From contig NZ_CP071139.1 in the NCBI RefSeq assembly GCF_017639205.1, positions 7,439,501-7,503,500 of the forward strand: 64,000 nt of DNA, read 5' to 3'. The translations under genes and the position numbers were made by a program. The stretch is from Streptomyces nojiriensis. Lineage in GTDB: Bacteria > Actinomycetota > Actinomycetes > Streptomycetales > Streptomycetaceae. The notes below the pieces were generated by a model that was not told the origin of the DNA, did no database searches, and worked only from the letters and a program-made list of their open reading frames with translations. Below are positions 28,508 to 37,035 of the stretch, in pieces (position 1 is the first letter of the stretch; each line of letters starts with the position of its first letter).

Positions 28508-29482
28508 CTACAGCCAGCCCCGTTGGGCGGCCTTGAGGCCCGCTTCGAAGCGGCTGGTGGCGCCGAGGCGTTCCATGATCGAGGCCATGTGGCGGCTGAC
28601 GGTGCGCGACGAGATGCCGAGGCGCTGGCCGGCGGCGTCGTCGGTGAGGCCGCCGGCCAGCAGGCGCAGGAGTTGGGCTTCGGTGTCGGTCAAGCCGGTC
28701 GCGGGGTCGTCGGACCTCAGGGCGCCGAGCGGGACGGCGGTGGCCCAGGCCTGGTCGAAGAGGTCGAGGAGGGCGGTGACGAGGCCGGGTTCGGTGACGT
28801 GCAGGGCGCCCTTGCGGGTGTCGGCGGGGTCGATGGGGACCAGTGCGTGGGCCCGGTCGAAGATGACGAGGCGCTGGGGGAGGACGGGGGCGGTGCGCAC
28901 CTCGCTGCCGCGGCTGAGGAGCCAGTGGGCGTGGGCGGTGGTGTGCGGATCGTTGCGGGTGGTGTCCTGGTAGAGGGTCTTCATGGCGACCCCGCGCGCC
29001 AGCGGCTCGTCGTCGGCGGCCCGGGCTGCCGCGAGGTCCTCGGGACGGTGGCTGGCGCCGGGGTGGACGCCCAGGCACTCCTGCGACATGCCGTGGGCCA
29101 GCTGCTCGATGCGACGCTGGATGGCGTCCATCCCCAGGAGGCGTTCGCCGTGGGTGGCGTGGGAGCCGGCGCGTTCGGCGACCAGGCGTGTGACGGCCGC
29201 CCGGGAGGCGGCGAGCCGGGCCTGACGGGCGGCCAGGTCCGCCTCCTGGCGGGCGAGCATGTCCGCCAGGCCGACATCGGGGGAGACGGCGCGCATGTGG
29301 CCGGGGTAGTCGGCAGAGGCCCGCACCAGCATCAGGCGGGCCAGTTCGTCCAGGCAGTCGTGCACCTGGGCGGGGGAGGCCCCGCAGAGCTCGGCCAGCC
29401 CGGCGACACCGTGGTCCGTATGGTCGAGCATGGCCTGGTAGACCCTGCTTCCGAGCACGCTCAGGCCCAGCGCTTCCAGCAT
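28508..29482 (-). CDS. TrmB/LuxR-type transcriptional regulator
   Basis: A 324-residue regulator with an N-terminal TrmB-like winged helix (LEALGLSVLGSRVYQAMLDHTDHGVAGLAELCGASPAQVHDCLDELARLMLV), a middle region, and a C-terminal LuxR-type HTH (TGLTDTEAQLLRLLAGGLTDDAAGQRLGISSRTVSRHMASIMERLGA). Streptomycetes carry many of these; ligands are mostly unknown. The ATG at 29482 follows a run of nine G. It is divergent from the small secreted peptide gene at 29834, so the peptide operon is a plausible target. The 210 bases between its 3' end and trypco2 hold nothing recognisable. Confidence 0.85.
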   Translation of the reverse strand: MLEALGLSVLGSRVYQAMLDHTDHGVAGLAELCGASPAQVHDCLDELARLMLVRASADYPGHMRAVSPDVGLADMLARQEADLAARQARLAASRAAVTRLVAERAGSHATHGERLLGMDAIQRRIEQLAHGMSQECLGVHPGASHRPEDLAAARAADDEPLARGVAMKTLYQDTTRNDPHTTAHAHWLLSRGSEVRTAPVLPQRLVIFDRAHALVPIDPADTRKGALHVTEPGLVTALLDLFDQAWATAVPLGALRSDDPATGLTDTEAQLLRLLAGGLTDDAAGQRLGISSRTVSRHMASIMERLGATSRFEAGLKAAQRGWL

Positions 29483-29833
29483 CGTGTTCCCCCCCCCGGG
29501 TCTCGCGTCCGAACCGTCCACGGTTCGCGCGCGCACAGCATCGTCGCACCTCGGGCACCACCCCTTCAAGATCTTCACGATTCCGCCGTGGCGCTCAGGG
29601 CGAACGGTCGACGCGTCCCTGAATTGACGAGTGCATGACAGGTTGTCCGGATGGCGCCAGGCGACTTGACGACAGCCGCAGGTCCTTCCGGGGCGCCGGT
29701 CCAATGGCGAAGCTGTTCATCGCCGGCCGGAAACACCCTGCCGGCCAGGAGAAGGCACCGGAACGAGCGTCAACCGCGGGACGCGAAACCGGCACCGATC
29801 CACCGTCACACCTCCAGCGAAGGACCGAACGCC
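29483..29833. promoter_or_regulatory. Divergent promoter region, regulator / secreted peptide
   Basis: 351 bases without a convincing gene. Two TTGAC sequences (near 29624 and 29665) are possible -35 boxes for the rightward operon, and a small hairpin GGCCGG...CCGGCC lies near 29733-29755. I see no strong operator palindrome. Confidence 0.4.
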
Positions 29834-29998
29834 ATGCTCCGCACCCGTCTCCGTCTGGCCACCGCGGTCGCCGCCCTCGCCGCCGGGGTCATCGCCCTGT
29901 TGCCCGTCGCGGCCGGCGCCGCCCACGGAACCATCACCACCACCACGACGGCGACCGGTGTCACCACCTTCCCCGCCGGAAACGCCCAATGGGGATAG
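29834..29998 (+). CDS. Small secreted Thr-rich peptide
   Basis: A 54-residue precursor. Residues 1-29 are a clear signal peptide (MLRTRLRLATAVAALAAG...AAGA) with an AGA-A cleavage site, leaving a mature peptide of about 25 residues that begins AHGTITTTTTATGVTT and ends PAGNAQWG. There is no cysteine and no lanthipeptide core. It is the first gene of a rightward group and divergent from a TrmB/LuxR-type regulator, so it may be a signal peptide or small surface protein. I do not recognise a family. Confidence 0.65.
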   Translation: MLRTRLRLATAVAALAAGVIALLPVAAGAAHGTITTTTTATGVTTFPAGNAQWG

Positions 29999-30005
29999 AC
30001 ACGCG

Positions 30006-30341
30006 ATGGACTGTGTCTACACGAGCCTGCGACGCCGCCCCGAGGTGACCCCCACACCGGCGGGCGAAGTGGCCGAGGTCCTCGGCATCCTGTGGGCGCA
30101 CGCCACCCCGAAGGACGGCCTGGAGCACATCTCCGGCTCCCTCGACAGCGACCGGGTCGATCTCCTCCTGTACTTCCTTTCGCCCGACCCCAACTCGCCC
30201 ACGGCCCACGGCCCGCTCCACCGGGCTGCCGCACTGCTCGCCCGTGGCCACCAGCGGTCACCCACGCTGCAGCGCCGCTACCTGCCGCCCGCCGGGGCGC
30301 CGGATCCGCAAACCGGCGACCCCCGACGGGCCAAGGCCTGA
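30006..30341 (+). CDS. Conserved-looking hypothetical protein (111 aa)
   Basis: Starts 7 bases after the secreted peptide's stop; the GGGGA spanning that stop serves as its ribosome binding site, so the two are coupled. The protein is soluble: MDCVYTSLRRRPEVTPTPAGEVAEVLGILWAHATPKDGLEHISGSLDSDRVDLLLYFLSP, then HGPLHRAAALLARGHQRSP. No signal peptide or known catalytic motif is seen. I infer a cytosolic partner of the peptide, function unknown. Confidence 0.7.
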   Translation: MDCVYTSLRRRPEVTPTPAGEVAEVLGILWAHATPKDGLEHISGSLDSDRVDLLLYFLSPDPNSPTAHGPLHRAAALLARGHQRSPTLQRRYLPPAGAPDPQTGDPRRAKA

Positions 30342-30407
30342 CCGGTCGCCACACCCGCCTTGCCGAACCCCGCCGTCGGTGGATCCGGTGGCCGCGGCTC
30401 CGGGGCT

Positions 30408-30429
30408 CCCCTGCGCCGTCGCGCAGGGG
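30408..30429 (+). terminator. Hairpin between the 111-aa gene and the next secreted protein
   Basis: A perfect 9-bp stem CCCCTGCGC/GCGCAGGGG with a 4-base CGTC loop and no U-tract. Likely separates the peptide operon from the downstream gene. Confidence 0.65.
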
Positions 30430-30477
30430 CGGGCCAGGACCCTCACCCACGCTTCACGCTCTAGGAGTCAGTTCGCC

Positions 30478-31380
30478 ATGCCAGCCATCAAGTTCTCCAT
30501 ACGAGGTTCCCACCGGGCGGCAGTGATGACGGCCGGAGCCGTCCTCAGCGCCGGTGCGCTGGGTCTGGCGATATCGGGCAGTGGTACGCACACGCCGGCC
30601 ACGGACCAGGTCCAAGCGGCCGCCTCGGTGACGGGGCCGTCCGTCGACAGGCCGTCTGCGTCTGCCTCTGCGGCGCCGCCGACGTCGCCGACACCGACGC
30701 CGAGCGCGTCGGCCGCGACGCCGAGCGCTGCCGGGGCGCCGGCGAAGCGCGCTGCGGGGAAGCCCGCCGCCCCGTCGGGCAACTCCGGGACGGCGCCCGC
30801 ACTCGACGCCGCGACCAGCGCCAAGGTCCCGTCCGACCTCGCCGCCGTCACCGCCCGGTCGTGGACCGCGCACGCCCCGGGGCCGGTGCGCCAGATCACC
30901 GGGCACGACATCGCGCTGAACGAGTGCGCGAGCGTGCGCGGCGCCGCGACCTGGCAGCAGCAGCCGTACCTGAGCAGCGGTGGCAACTCCGCAGTGCTGG
31001 AGATCTACACCTTCGGTACCGAGGCCTCGGCCGGTGCCGCGTACGAGGGGGTCCGCTCAGGCATGAACTCCTGCCAGGCCACGTCCAGGGCTCTGCAGAG
31101 CGCGAACCACCTCAAGACCGACGCCGTCTCGCGGCAGACCGTCACCGCCAAGGACGCGGCGGCGTTCGAACGTACCTGGACCGGGGTCCAGGGCATCTCG
31201 ACCCAGGGCGCGCAGACCAACCACCTCTACCTCGCGGCGCACGGCACGCGGGTGCTGGTCCTGCACTTCGACGAACTGGCCGGGGGATCTCCGGCAACTG
31301 CCCCGTACGACGCGCAGCAGGACCCGAACGTGCTGTCGCTGCTCACGAACTTGCCGGCCGCCCCGGCCGGCACCCGCTGA
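30478..31380 (+). CDS. Secreted protein with Pro/Ala/Ser linker, unknown function
   Basis: 300 residues. An N-terminal signal/anchor (HRAAVMTAGAVLSAGALGLAISGSG) is followed by a low-complexity Ser/Ala/Pro/Thr linker of about 90 residues, then a compact domain (about 120-300) with two cysteines (NECASVRG and MNSCQATS) that probably form a disulfide. The domain recalls the extracellular sensor-like domains of actinobacterial lipoproteins (VLEIYTFGTEASAGAAYEGVRSGMNSCQ), but I cannot assign a family. AGGAG lies ahead of the ATG. Confidence 0.75.
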   Translation: MPAIKFSIRGSHRAAVMTAGAVLSAGALGLAISGSGTHTPATDQVQAAASVTGPSVDRPSASASAAPPTSPTPTPSASAATPSAAGAPAKRAAGKPAAPSGNSGTAPALDAATSAKVPSDLAAVTARSWTAHAPGPVRQITGHDIALNECASVRGAATWQQQPYLSSGGNSAVLEIYTFGTEASAGAAYEGVRSGMNSCQATSRALQSANHLKTDAVSRQTVTAKDAAAFERTWTGVQGISTQGAQTNHLYLAAHGTRVLVLHFDELAGGSPATAPYDAQQDPNVLSLLTNLPAAPAGTR

Positions 31381-31413
31381 TTCGCTCAACACGCCGACGA
31401 CCGAAGGAAAGCA

Positions 31414-32949
31414 ATGTCTTCAACACCCAAGAAGCGTGGCGTCGCCGCTTTCGCGGCCGCATCGTTGCTCGGCGCGATGGCCGCGCTGATACCAGCCGGT
31501 GACGCGTTCGCCGGAACCGTTCCCATAGGCCCCGCCACCTCGAGCGGAAGCCTCGGTCCGGCCCTCGGCAGCCCGATCACCCAGGAGCAGATCATCACCC
31601 GGGCGCACGACTGGATCAACAACGCCGTTCCGTACAGCCAGTCGCTCGCTTGGAAGGACAACACGGTCGGCGGACCGTACCGCGCGGACTGCTCCGGCTT
31701 CATCTCGATGGCGTGGGGCCTGAAGGACAGCCTGGTCACCTGGACCCTTCCGGACGTCTCGACCGTCACCGCCACGAACGTCATCGGCTATACCGGCCTG
31801 CAGCCGGGCGACGCACTGGACTTCACCCAGGAACACGTCGTGCTCTTCGACTCCTGGATCGACAAGTCCGCCGGGACGTTCTACTACGACGCCGAACACC
31901 GCCCGGGCACGGTGGCCGACCAGCGGCAGGGCAGCGTCTACGCGAGCACGCTCGACGGCCACGCGCTCACCACCTACGAGGCCCTGCGCTACAAGAACGT
32001 CGTCGCCGCTTCGGCCGGCGCCGCGAAGTCGCCGGTGTCGATGGATGCGGGTGCGACGCATGTGGCGTTCATCGACGGTAGCGGCAGTGTGGCGAATGAC
32101 TGGGTGAGCAATGGTGCTTGGCAGGGTCCGTCGGGGCTTGGTGGTAAGGCTCGGGCGGATTCGCCGGTGGTGTTGAATGCGAGTGCTGATCATGCGTTCT
32201 TCATCGATGCCGATGGCAATGTGATGAACGACTGGGTGAGCAATGGTGCTTGGCAGGGTCCGTCGGCGATCGGTGGCAAGGCTCGGCCTGGTTCGCCGAT
32301 CGCGACGAATGCGGCGGGCACGTTGGTGGCGTTCGTGGATACGAACGGGAATCTTGTCAATGACTGGGTGAGTAACCGTGCTTGGCAGGGTCCGTCGGGT
32401 CTGGGTGGTCAGCCGCGTGGGGATTCGCCGTTGGCTTTCAATGCGGCCGGTGACCACATTTTCTTCATCGACGGTAGCGGCAGTGTGGCGAATGACTGGG
32501 TGAGCAATGGTGCCTGGCAGGGTCCGTCGGGGGTCGGCGGTACGGCGCGGGCCGGTTCGGGTCTCGCGACTGATGCGGCGGGTACGCATGTGGCGTTCGT
32601 CGACACGAACGGGAATCTTGCGAACGACTGGGTGAGTAACGGTGCTTGGCAGGGTCCGTCGGGTCTGGGTGGTCAGCCGCGTGGGGATTCGCCGTTGGCT
32701 TTCAATGCGGCCGGTGACCACATCTTCTTCATCGACGGTAGCGGCAGTGTGGCGAACGACTGGGTGAGCAATGGTGCTTGGCAGGGTCCGTCGGGGATCG
32801 GCGGTACGGCTCGGGCCGGTTCCGGTCTCGCCACGGACGCGGCCGGTACACATGTCGCGTTCGTGGACACCAACGGGAACCTCGCGAACGACTGGGTGAG
32901 CAACGGTGCTTGGCAGGGTCCGTCCGGCCTCGGCGGCACCAGCCGCTGA
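31414..32949 (+). CDS. Secreted NlpC/P60-like hydrolase with seven-repeat C-terminal domain
   Basis: 511 residues: a signal peptide (KKRGVAAFAAASLLGAMAALIPAGDAFA) and a cysteine-peptidase-like domain at about 40-195 with catalytic Cys in GPYRADCSGFISMAW and His in FTQEHVVLFDSW, an NlpC/P60/CHAP-type arrangement expected to cut peptidoglycan peptides. Then come seven repeats of about 44 residues (about 203-511), each with the core NDWVSNGAWQGPSGLGG; seven such units suggest a seven-bladed beta-propeller, perhaps a lectin of PLL type. Codon use in the repeats (AAT, GAT, GGT) is less GC-rich than the N-terminal half. The repeat part is duplicated in the next gene. Confidence 0.8.
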   Translation: MSSTPKKRGVAAFAAASLLGAMAALIPAGDAFAGTVPIGPATSSGSLGPALGSPITQEQIITRAHDWINNAVPYSQSLAWKDNTVGGPYRADCSGFISMAWGLKDSLVTWTLPDVSTVTATNVIGYTGLQPGDALDFTQEHVVLFDSWIDKSAGTFYYDAEHRPGTVADQRQGSVYASTLDGHALTTYEALRYKNVVAASAGAAKSPVSMDAGATHVAFIDGSGSVANDWVSNGAWQGPSGLGGKARADSPVVLNASADHAFFIDADGNVMNDWVSNGAWQGPSAIGGKARPGSPIATNAAGTLVAFVDTNGNLVNDWVSNRAWQGPSGLGGQPRGDSPLAFNAAGDHIFFIDGSGSVANDWVSNGAWQGPSGVGGTARAGSGLATDAAGTHVAFVDTNGNLANDWVSNGAWQGPSGLGGQPRGDSPLAFNAAGDHIFFIDGSGSVANDWVSNGAWQGPSGIGGTARAGSGLATDAAGTHVAFVDTNGNLANDWVSNGAWQGPSGLGGTSR

Positions 32950-32957
32950 CCGCCACC
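32011..32957 (+). repeat. 947-bp direct repeat, copy 1 (repeat domain of the NlpC/P60-like gene)
   Basis: Matches 33795-34741 at a constant offset of 1784 bases without gaps. The only difference I found is C at 32724 versus T at 34508. The match begins inside the codon for the residue before GAAKSPVSMD and ends 8 bases after the stop codon. Within each copy, 264-bp (two-blade) tandem units are also nearly identical. Confidence 0.93.
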
Positions 32958-32982
32958 TGACACCCACCTCACACCCATAGCC

Positions 32983-33015
32983 ACCGCGCCGGCCGGTCCT
33001 TTCGGCCGGCGCGGT
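32983..33015 (+). terminator. Hairpin between the two repeat-domain genes
   Basis: A perfect 13-bp stem ACCGCGCCGGCCG/CGGCCGGCGCGGT with a 7-base loop, between the NlpC/P60-like and SpoIID-like genes. It may end or attenuate the upstream transcript; there is no U-tract. Confidence 0.7.
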
Positions 33016-33035
33016 CCACCGATAAGGAATCGGAA

Positions 33036-34733
33036 TTGTCTGTCATCCGTGGTCTACGTCTGACCCTCAGTGGTGTCACGGCGATGGCGGCCCTGAGCGT
33101 CGCCATGGCGGGCCCGGCAGCCGCGTCCCCGCTGCCGAACAAGACGGGCCAGCCGCAGCCGGTCAGCGGCCAGGTCGCACCGTCCGCCCTCCTGTCCACT
33201 CCCCGGGTCGCCGCGGCCCCGGCAGCGACCGGCAACTGCGGCGGCTACTCGTCCGACTCGACCCCGCCTTCCAGCATCCGGGTGCTGCGATACGCGCAGC
33301 ACACCAGTGTCGGCGCGCCGGTGCCCGGTACCGAGATCGGCGTGGTCAACGTGCCGTTCCAGGAGTACGTCAAGGACGTCCTGCCCAGCGAGTGGGTCAC
33401 CTCCTGGCAGTCCGCCTCGCTGCAGGCGGGTGCGATGGCGGTGAAGACCTACGCGTGGTACTGGGTCAACAACTGGCGTGGCGGGTCGTACAACGGATCC
33501 TGCTACAACGTCGACGACTCGATCAACTATCAGCGTTACATACCCGGGAGCTCCACCGCCGTCACCAATTCGGCCGTGCAGTCGACCTGGAACTCGGTCA
33601 TGACCAAGAACGGCTCGGTGTTCCAAGCGTCGTACCAGGCGACGCTCACCGGAAGCCCGTCCGAGGTCTGCGGCACCGGCCTGTCCAGGTACCCGAACAC
33701 GCTCAGCCAGTGGGGGTCGCAGAACTGCGCCCTCGCCGGCCACTCCTGGCAGTCGATCGTGGGCGCCTACTACCCCGGACTGTCGATCGGCGGGTCGGCC
33801 GGCGCCGCGAAGTCGCCGGTGTCGATGGATGCGGGTGCGACGCATGTGGCGTTCATCGACGGTAGCGGCAGTGTGGCGAATGACTGGGTGAGCAATGGTG
33901 CTTGGCAGGGTCCGTCGGGGCTTGGTGGTAAGGCTCGGGCGGATTCGCCGGTGGTGTTGAATGCGAGTGCTGATCATGCGTTCTTCATCGATGCCGATGG
34001 CAATGTGATGAACGACTGGGTGAGCAATGGTGCTTGGCAGGGTCCGTCGGCGATCGGTGGCAAGGCTCGGCCTGGTTCGCCGATCGCGACGAATGCGGCG
34101 GGCACGTTGGTGGCGTTCGTGGATACGAACGGGAATCTTGTCAATGACTGGGTGAGTAACCGTGCTTGGCAGGGTCCGTCGGGTCTGGGTGGTCAGCCGC
34201 GTGGGGATTCGCCGTTGGCTTTCAATGCGGCCGGTGACCACATTTTCTTCATCGACGGTAGCGGCAGTGTGGCGAATGACTGGGTGAGCAATGGTGCCTG
34301 GCAGGGTCCGTCGGGGGTCGGCGGTACGGCGCGGGCCGGTTCGGGTCTCGCGACTGATGCGGCGGGTACGCATGTGGCGTTCGTCGACACGAACGGGAAT
34401 CTTGCGAACGACTGGGTGAGTAACGGTGCTTGGCAGGGTCCGTCGGGTCTGGGTGGTCAGCCGCGTGGGGATTCGCCGTTGGCTTTCAATGCGGCCGGTG
34501 ACCACATTTTCTTCATCGACGGTAGCGGCAGTGTGGCGAACGACTGGGTGAGCAATGGTGCTTGGCAGGGTCCGTCGGGGATCGGCGGTACGGCTCGGGC
34601 CGGTTCCGGTCTCGCCACGGACGCGGCCGGTACACATGTCGCGTTCGTGGACACCAACGGGAACCTCGCGAACGACTGGGTGAGCAACGGTGCTTGGCAG
34701 GGTCCGTCCGGCCTCGGCGGCACCAGCCGCTGA
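33036..34733 (+). CDS. Secreted SpoIID/LytB-like protein with the same seven-repeat domain
   Basis: 565 residues: a signal peptide (RGLRLTLSGVTAMAALSVAMAGPAAA), a SpoIID/LytB-like domain (about 85-250; VPFQEYVKDVLPSEWVTSWQSASLQAGAMAVKTYAWY, the SpoIID core with its Glu, then VCGTGLSRYPNTLSQWGSQNCALAGHSWQSIVGAYYPGL), and the same seven ~44-residue repeats as the preceding protein (from SAGAAKSPVSMDAG to the end, identical in translation). SpoIID proteins are lytic transglycosylases acting on denuded glycan. I start at TTG 33036, with AAGGA six bases before it; no closer ATG exists. The shared domain probably targets both enzymes to the same surface polymer. Confidence 0.82.
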   Translation: MSVIRGLRLTLSGVTAMAALSVAMAGPAAASPLPNKTGQPQPVSGQVAPSALLSTPRVAAAPAATGNCGGYSSDSTPPSSIRVLRYAQHTSVGAPVPGTEIGVVNVPFQEYVKDVLPSEWVTSWQSASLQAGAMAVKTYAWYWVNNWRGGSYNGSCYNVDDSINYQRYIPGSSTAVTNSAVQSTWNSVMTKNGSVFQASYQATLTGSPSEVCGTGLSRYPNTLSQWGSQNCALAGHSWQSIVGAYYPGLSIGGSAGAAKSPVSMDAGATHVAFIDGSGSVANDWVSNGAWQGPSGLGGKARADSPVVLNASADHAFFIDADGNVMNDWVSNGAWQGPSAIGGKARPGSPIATNAAGTLVAFVDTNGNLVNDWVSNRAWQGPSGLGGQPRGDSPLAFNAAGDHIFFIDGSGSVANDWVSNGAWQGPSGVGGTARAGSGLATDAAGTHVAFVDTNGNLANDWVSNGAWQGPSGLGGQPRGDSPLAFNAAGDHIFFIDGSGSVANDWVSNGAWQGPSGIGGTARAGSGLATDAAGTHVAFVDTNGNLANDWVSNGAWQGPSGLGGTSR

Positions 34734-34741
34734 CCGCCACC
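33795..34741 (+). repeat. 947-bp direct repeat, copy 2 (repeat domain of the SpoIID-like gene)
   Basis: Partner of 32011-32957 (same length, no gap). The near-identity including synonymous positions indicates a recent duplication or ongoing gene conversion. Confidence 0.93.
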
Positions 34742-34765
34742 CGGCGGTTTGAGGACCAGAGACGA

Positions 34766-34803
34766 AAAGGGCCTTGTTCCACTTCGGTGGGACAAGGCCC
34801 TTT
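34766..34803 (+). terminator. Intrinsic terminator with UUCG tetraloop
   Basis: A 17-bp stem (AAAGGGCCTTGTTCCAC with GTGGGACAAGGCCCTTT, one G-U pair) closed by TTCG. Strong terminator of the SpoIID-like gene. Confidence 0.92.
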
Positions 34804-34973
34804 GCCGTTTCCGGGCCCGGACCGGGCCGTCCTTACCGCGGCCCGAAGGCTTCGACATTATATGCGCAGCCGTATGGATGAACGCCTCCGCTCGGATTGT
34901 GGCAGTCGGTGAACGCGCCGATACTGAATCCGTTGTGTGAACTGTCACGCAATGTGAACTCGAGGGAGTCGGA

Positions 34974-35309
34974 ATGTCTGAGTATGAAAACGGCTTCGCC
35001 TGCGAAGCTCGGGATGAAGACTTCACTGCTACGGCGTACCGGAACAGCAAGGGTGAACGCCGGGTCACGGTGGAGGGCACGTGCTCATGCAACACCGAGG
35101 GCTTCGAACTGACTTTGAAACTCGCCTCTCCGCCGATTGTGCCGGTTCCCGAAGAGCTTCATCTGGACCTGGTCGAGCGCGCACCCGACGGGCTCGTTCC
35201 TCCGGTCATCACGCCGACGCCGGTCAAGGAAGAGTTCCCCATCGACGACAGAAAGGAACGAGTGGTGATCCGCAACAGGAACATCACCGTGCCGATCAAA
35301 AAGGAATGA
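34974..35309 (+). CDS. Hypothetical 111-aa protein
   Basis: A small soluble acidic/basic mixed protein (MSEYENGFACEARDEDFTATAYRNSKGERRVTVEGTCSCNTEGFELTLKLASPPIVPVPEELHLDLVER...) with three cysteines (FAC, TCSC) and a basic tail VVIRNRNITVPIKKE. There is no signal peptide and no family I recognise. GAGGGAGTCGGA precedes the ATG. It is noticeably less GC-rich than its neighbours, and it ends 10 bases before the convergent exporter gene. Low GC and isolation hint at recent acquisition. Confidence 0.6.
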   Translation: MSEYENGFACEARDEDFTATAYRNSKGERRVTVEGTCSCNTEGFELTLKLASPPIVPVPEELHLDLVERAPDGLVPPVITPTPVKEEFPIDDRKERVVIRNRNITVPIKKE

Positions 35310-35319
35310 AAGTCACGGT

Positions 35320-37035
35320 TCATTCACTCCCGGCCGGTGCGAGCGAGGCATTACAGAAATCGGCGTAACGGCCTCCGAGGCGCAGGAGTGCGTCATGGCT
35401 GCCGTCCTCCACGATCCGGCCGTCGGCCAGGAAGACGACGCGGTCGGCCCGTCGGACGGTCCGCATCCGGTGTGCCACCATCACCACCGTCCGGCCGGCC
35501 ATCAGGTGCTCGATGCCCTCGTGGACGGCCGCCTCGTTCACCGGGTCCAGCGCCGAGGTCACCTCGTCCAGCAGCACGACGGGCGCGTTCTTCAGCAGTG
35601 CTCGTGCGATCGAGACGCGCTGGCGTTCACCGCCCGACAGCCGCGCGCCGCCCTCGCCGACGTTCGTCGCCCATCCGGCGGGCAGCCGCTCGATCACCTC
35701 GTCCAGGCGCGCCGCGGTGGCTGCCGCCCGCACCTCGGCCTCGTCGGCGTCGGGGCGGCCGAGGCGCACGTTCTCCTCGATCGTGCCGTCGAAGAGGTAG
35801 ACGTCCTGGAAGACGATGGCGAACTGCGCCATCAGTACCTCCGTGTCGATCGCGCGCACGTCCACACCTCCCACGCGCACCGCGCCGGCGTCCACGTCGT
35901 AGAACCGCGCGAGCAGGTGCAGCAACGTGCTCTTGCCCGCGCCCGACGGCCCGACGACGGCGAGCCGCTGTCCCTCCGGCACGGACAACGAGGTGCCGCC
36001 GATCACGGTGCGGTCGCCGTGCCGGAAGGTGACGGACTCGAACTCCAGGTCGTGGCGCACCGGCTGGACCGGTTCGGCCGGTTCCGGCAGCGGCTCGGTA
36101 CGCAATACCGTGTCGAGCCGCGCGAGTTCGTAGCGTGCGCCACGGAGCCGGCCGCCGATGTCCGACAGCGACAGCAGCGGATCCGCGCAGCGGGCGGCCA
36201 GGACCAGGATCGCCAGGACCTCCGCCGCACCGACGCTCCCGCCGAGCGCGAGGCAGGCGCCCAGGGCCAGCACGACGGTGAACACCGTCTGCACCGCGAG
36301 TGCCAGCCCGACCACGCCGGGCAGCGCCTTCAGCGCGCTGCGGCGGGAGGCGCGCCGGACTTCCCGCAACGAGTCGTCGAGGGCCCGGAAGCGTTCCACG
36401 GTCCGGCCGCCCGCCCGCAACACCGGCTGGGCCTGCAGGTACTCGACGACCCGTCCGGTGGCTTCGTGGTCGCGTCCGTGGCGCTCGGCGTCCGCGGCGG
36501 CCGTCGAGCGTCCCGTCCGGATCTGGATCGCCGCCAGGATCGGTACGGCGGCCAGCGCGGTCAGCCCCATCTGCCAGTTGAAGGCGAGCATGACGGCGAC
36601 GATCGTCAACGGGGTCACGCAGGCGGAGATGAACGGTGCCAGCAGATGCGCGATCACGCTCATCGCCTGGAGGACCCCGCGGCCGGCCAGGACGGACACC
36701 TCCCCGAGGCGGCCCGCGTCGTACCACCCGATCGGCAGCCGGGCCAGATGGTCGCCGAGACGGTGGTACGTACCGCGCAACAGCGTGGACCCGGTATGGA
36801 AACCGGACCGGTCGCTGACGTGACGCAGCACCGCGTAGACCGAGACCGCGCCCCCGAACGCGATCAGCCAGGGCCAGGCGTCTTGGGGTGCGCTCCCGAA
36901 CAGCGCCCGCAGCACGGGGACCAGCAGTGCGTAGGACAGACCCTCGACGAGGGCGGTCGCCGTCATCAGGGCCACGGTGCGACGCACCGGCCGGGCGTAT
37001 TCGTGCCCCAGCACGCGCAGCAGCATGCGGATCAT
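35320..37035 (-). CDS. ABC exporter half-transporter (permease-ATPase)
   Basis: 571 residues: a six-helix ABC exporter transmembrane domain (about 1-310) followed by a nucleotide-binding domain with GPSGAGKS (Walker A), LSGGERQR (signature) and VVLLDEVTSALDP (Walker B). It resembles the IrtB/YbtQ half-exporters that pair with a second half, here the fused protein encoded just upstream. It starts at MIRMLLRVLGHEYARP; its ATG overlaps the TGA of the fused gene by 4 bases (ATGA), so they are cotranslated. The substrate is unknown. Confidence 0.9.
   Translation of the reverse strand: MIRMLLRVLGHEYARPVRRTVALMTATALVEGLSYALLVPVLRALFGSAPQDAWPWLIAFGGAVSVYAVLRHVSDRSGFHTGSTLLRGTYHRLGDHLARLPIGWYDAGRLGEVSVLAGRGVLQAMSVIAHLLAPFISACVTPLTIVAVMLAFNWQMGLTALAAVPILAAIQIRTGRSTAAADAERHGRDHEATGRVVEYLQAQPVLRAGGRTVERFRALDDSLREVRRASRRSALKALPGVVGLALAVQTVFTVVLALGACLALGGSVGAAEVLAILVLAARCADPLLSLSDIGGRLRGARYELARLDTVLRTEPLPEPAEPVQPVRHDLEFESVTFRHGDRTVIGGTSLSVPEGQRLAVVGPSGAGKSTLLHLLARFYDVDAGAVRVGGVDVRAIDTEVLMAQFAIVFQDVYLFDGTIEENVRLGRPDADEAEVRAAATAARLDEVIERLPAGWATNVGEGGARLSGGERQRVSIARALLKNAPVVLLDEVTSALDPVNEAAVHEGIEHLMAGRTVVMVAHRMRTVRRADRVVFLADGRIVEDGSHDALLRLGGRYADFCNASLAPAGSE

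Noticed and set aside
32011..34741. Repeat block as CRISPR or transposon
   Set aside because: Period is about 132 bp per unit, in frame with a protein and without variable spacers; no terminal inverted repeats. It is a protein repeat duplication.
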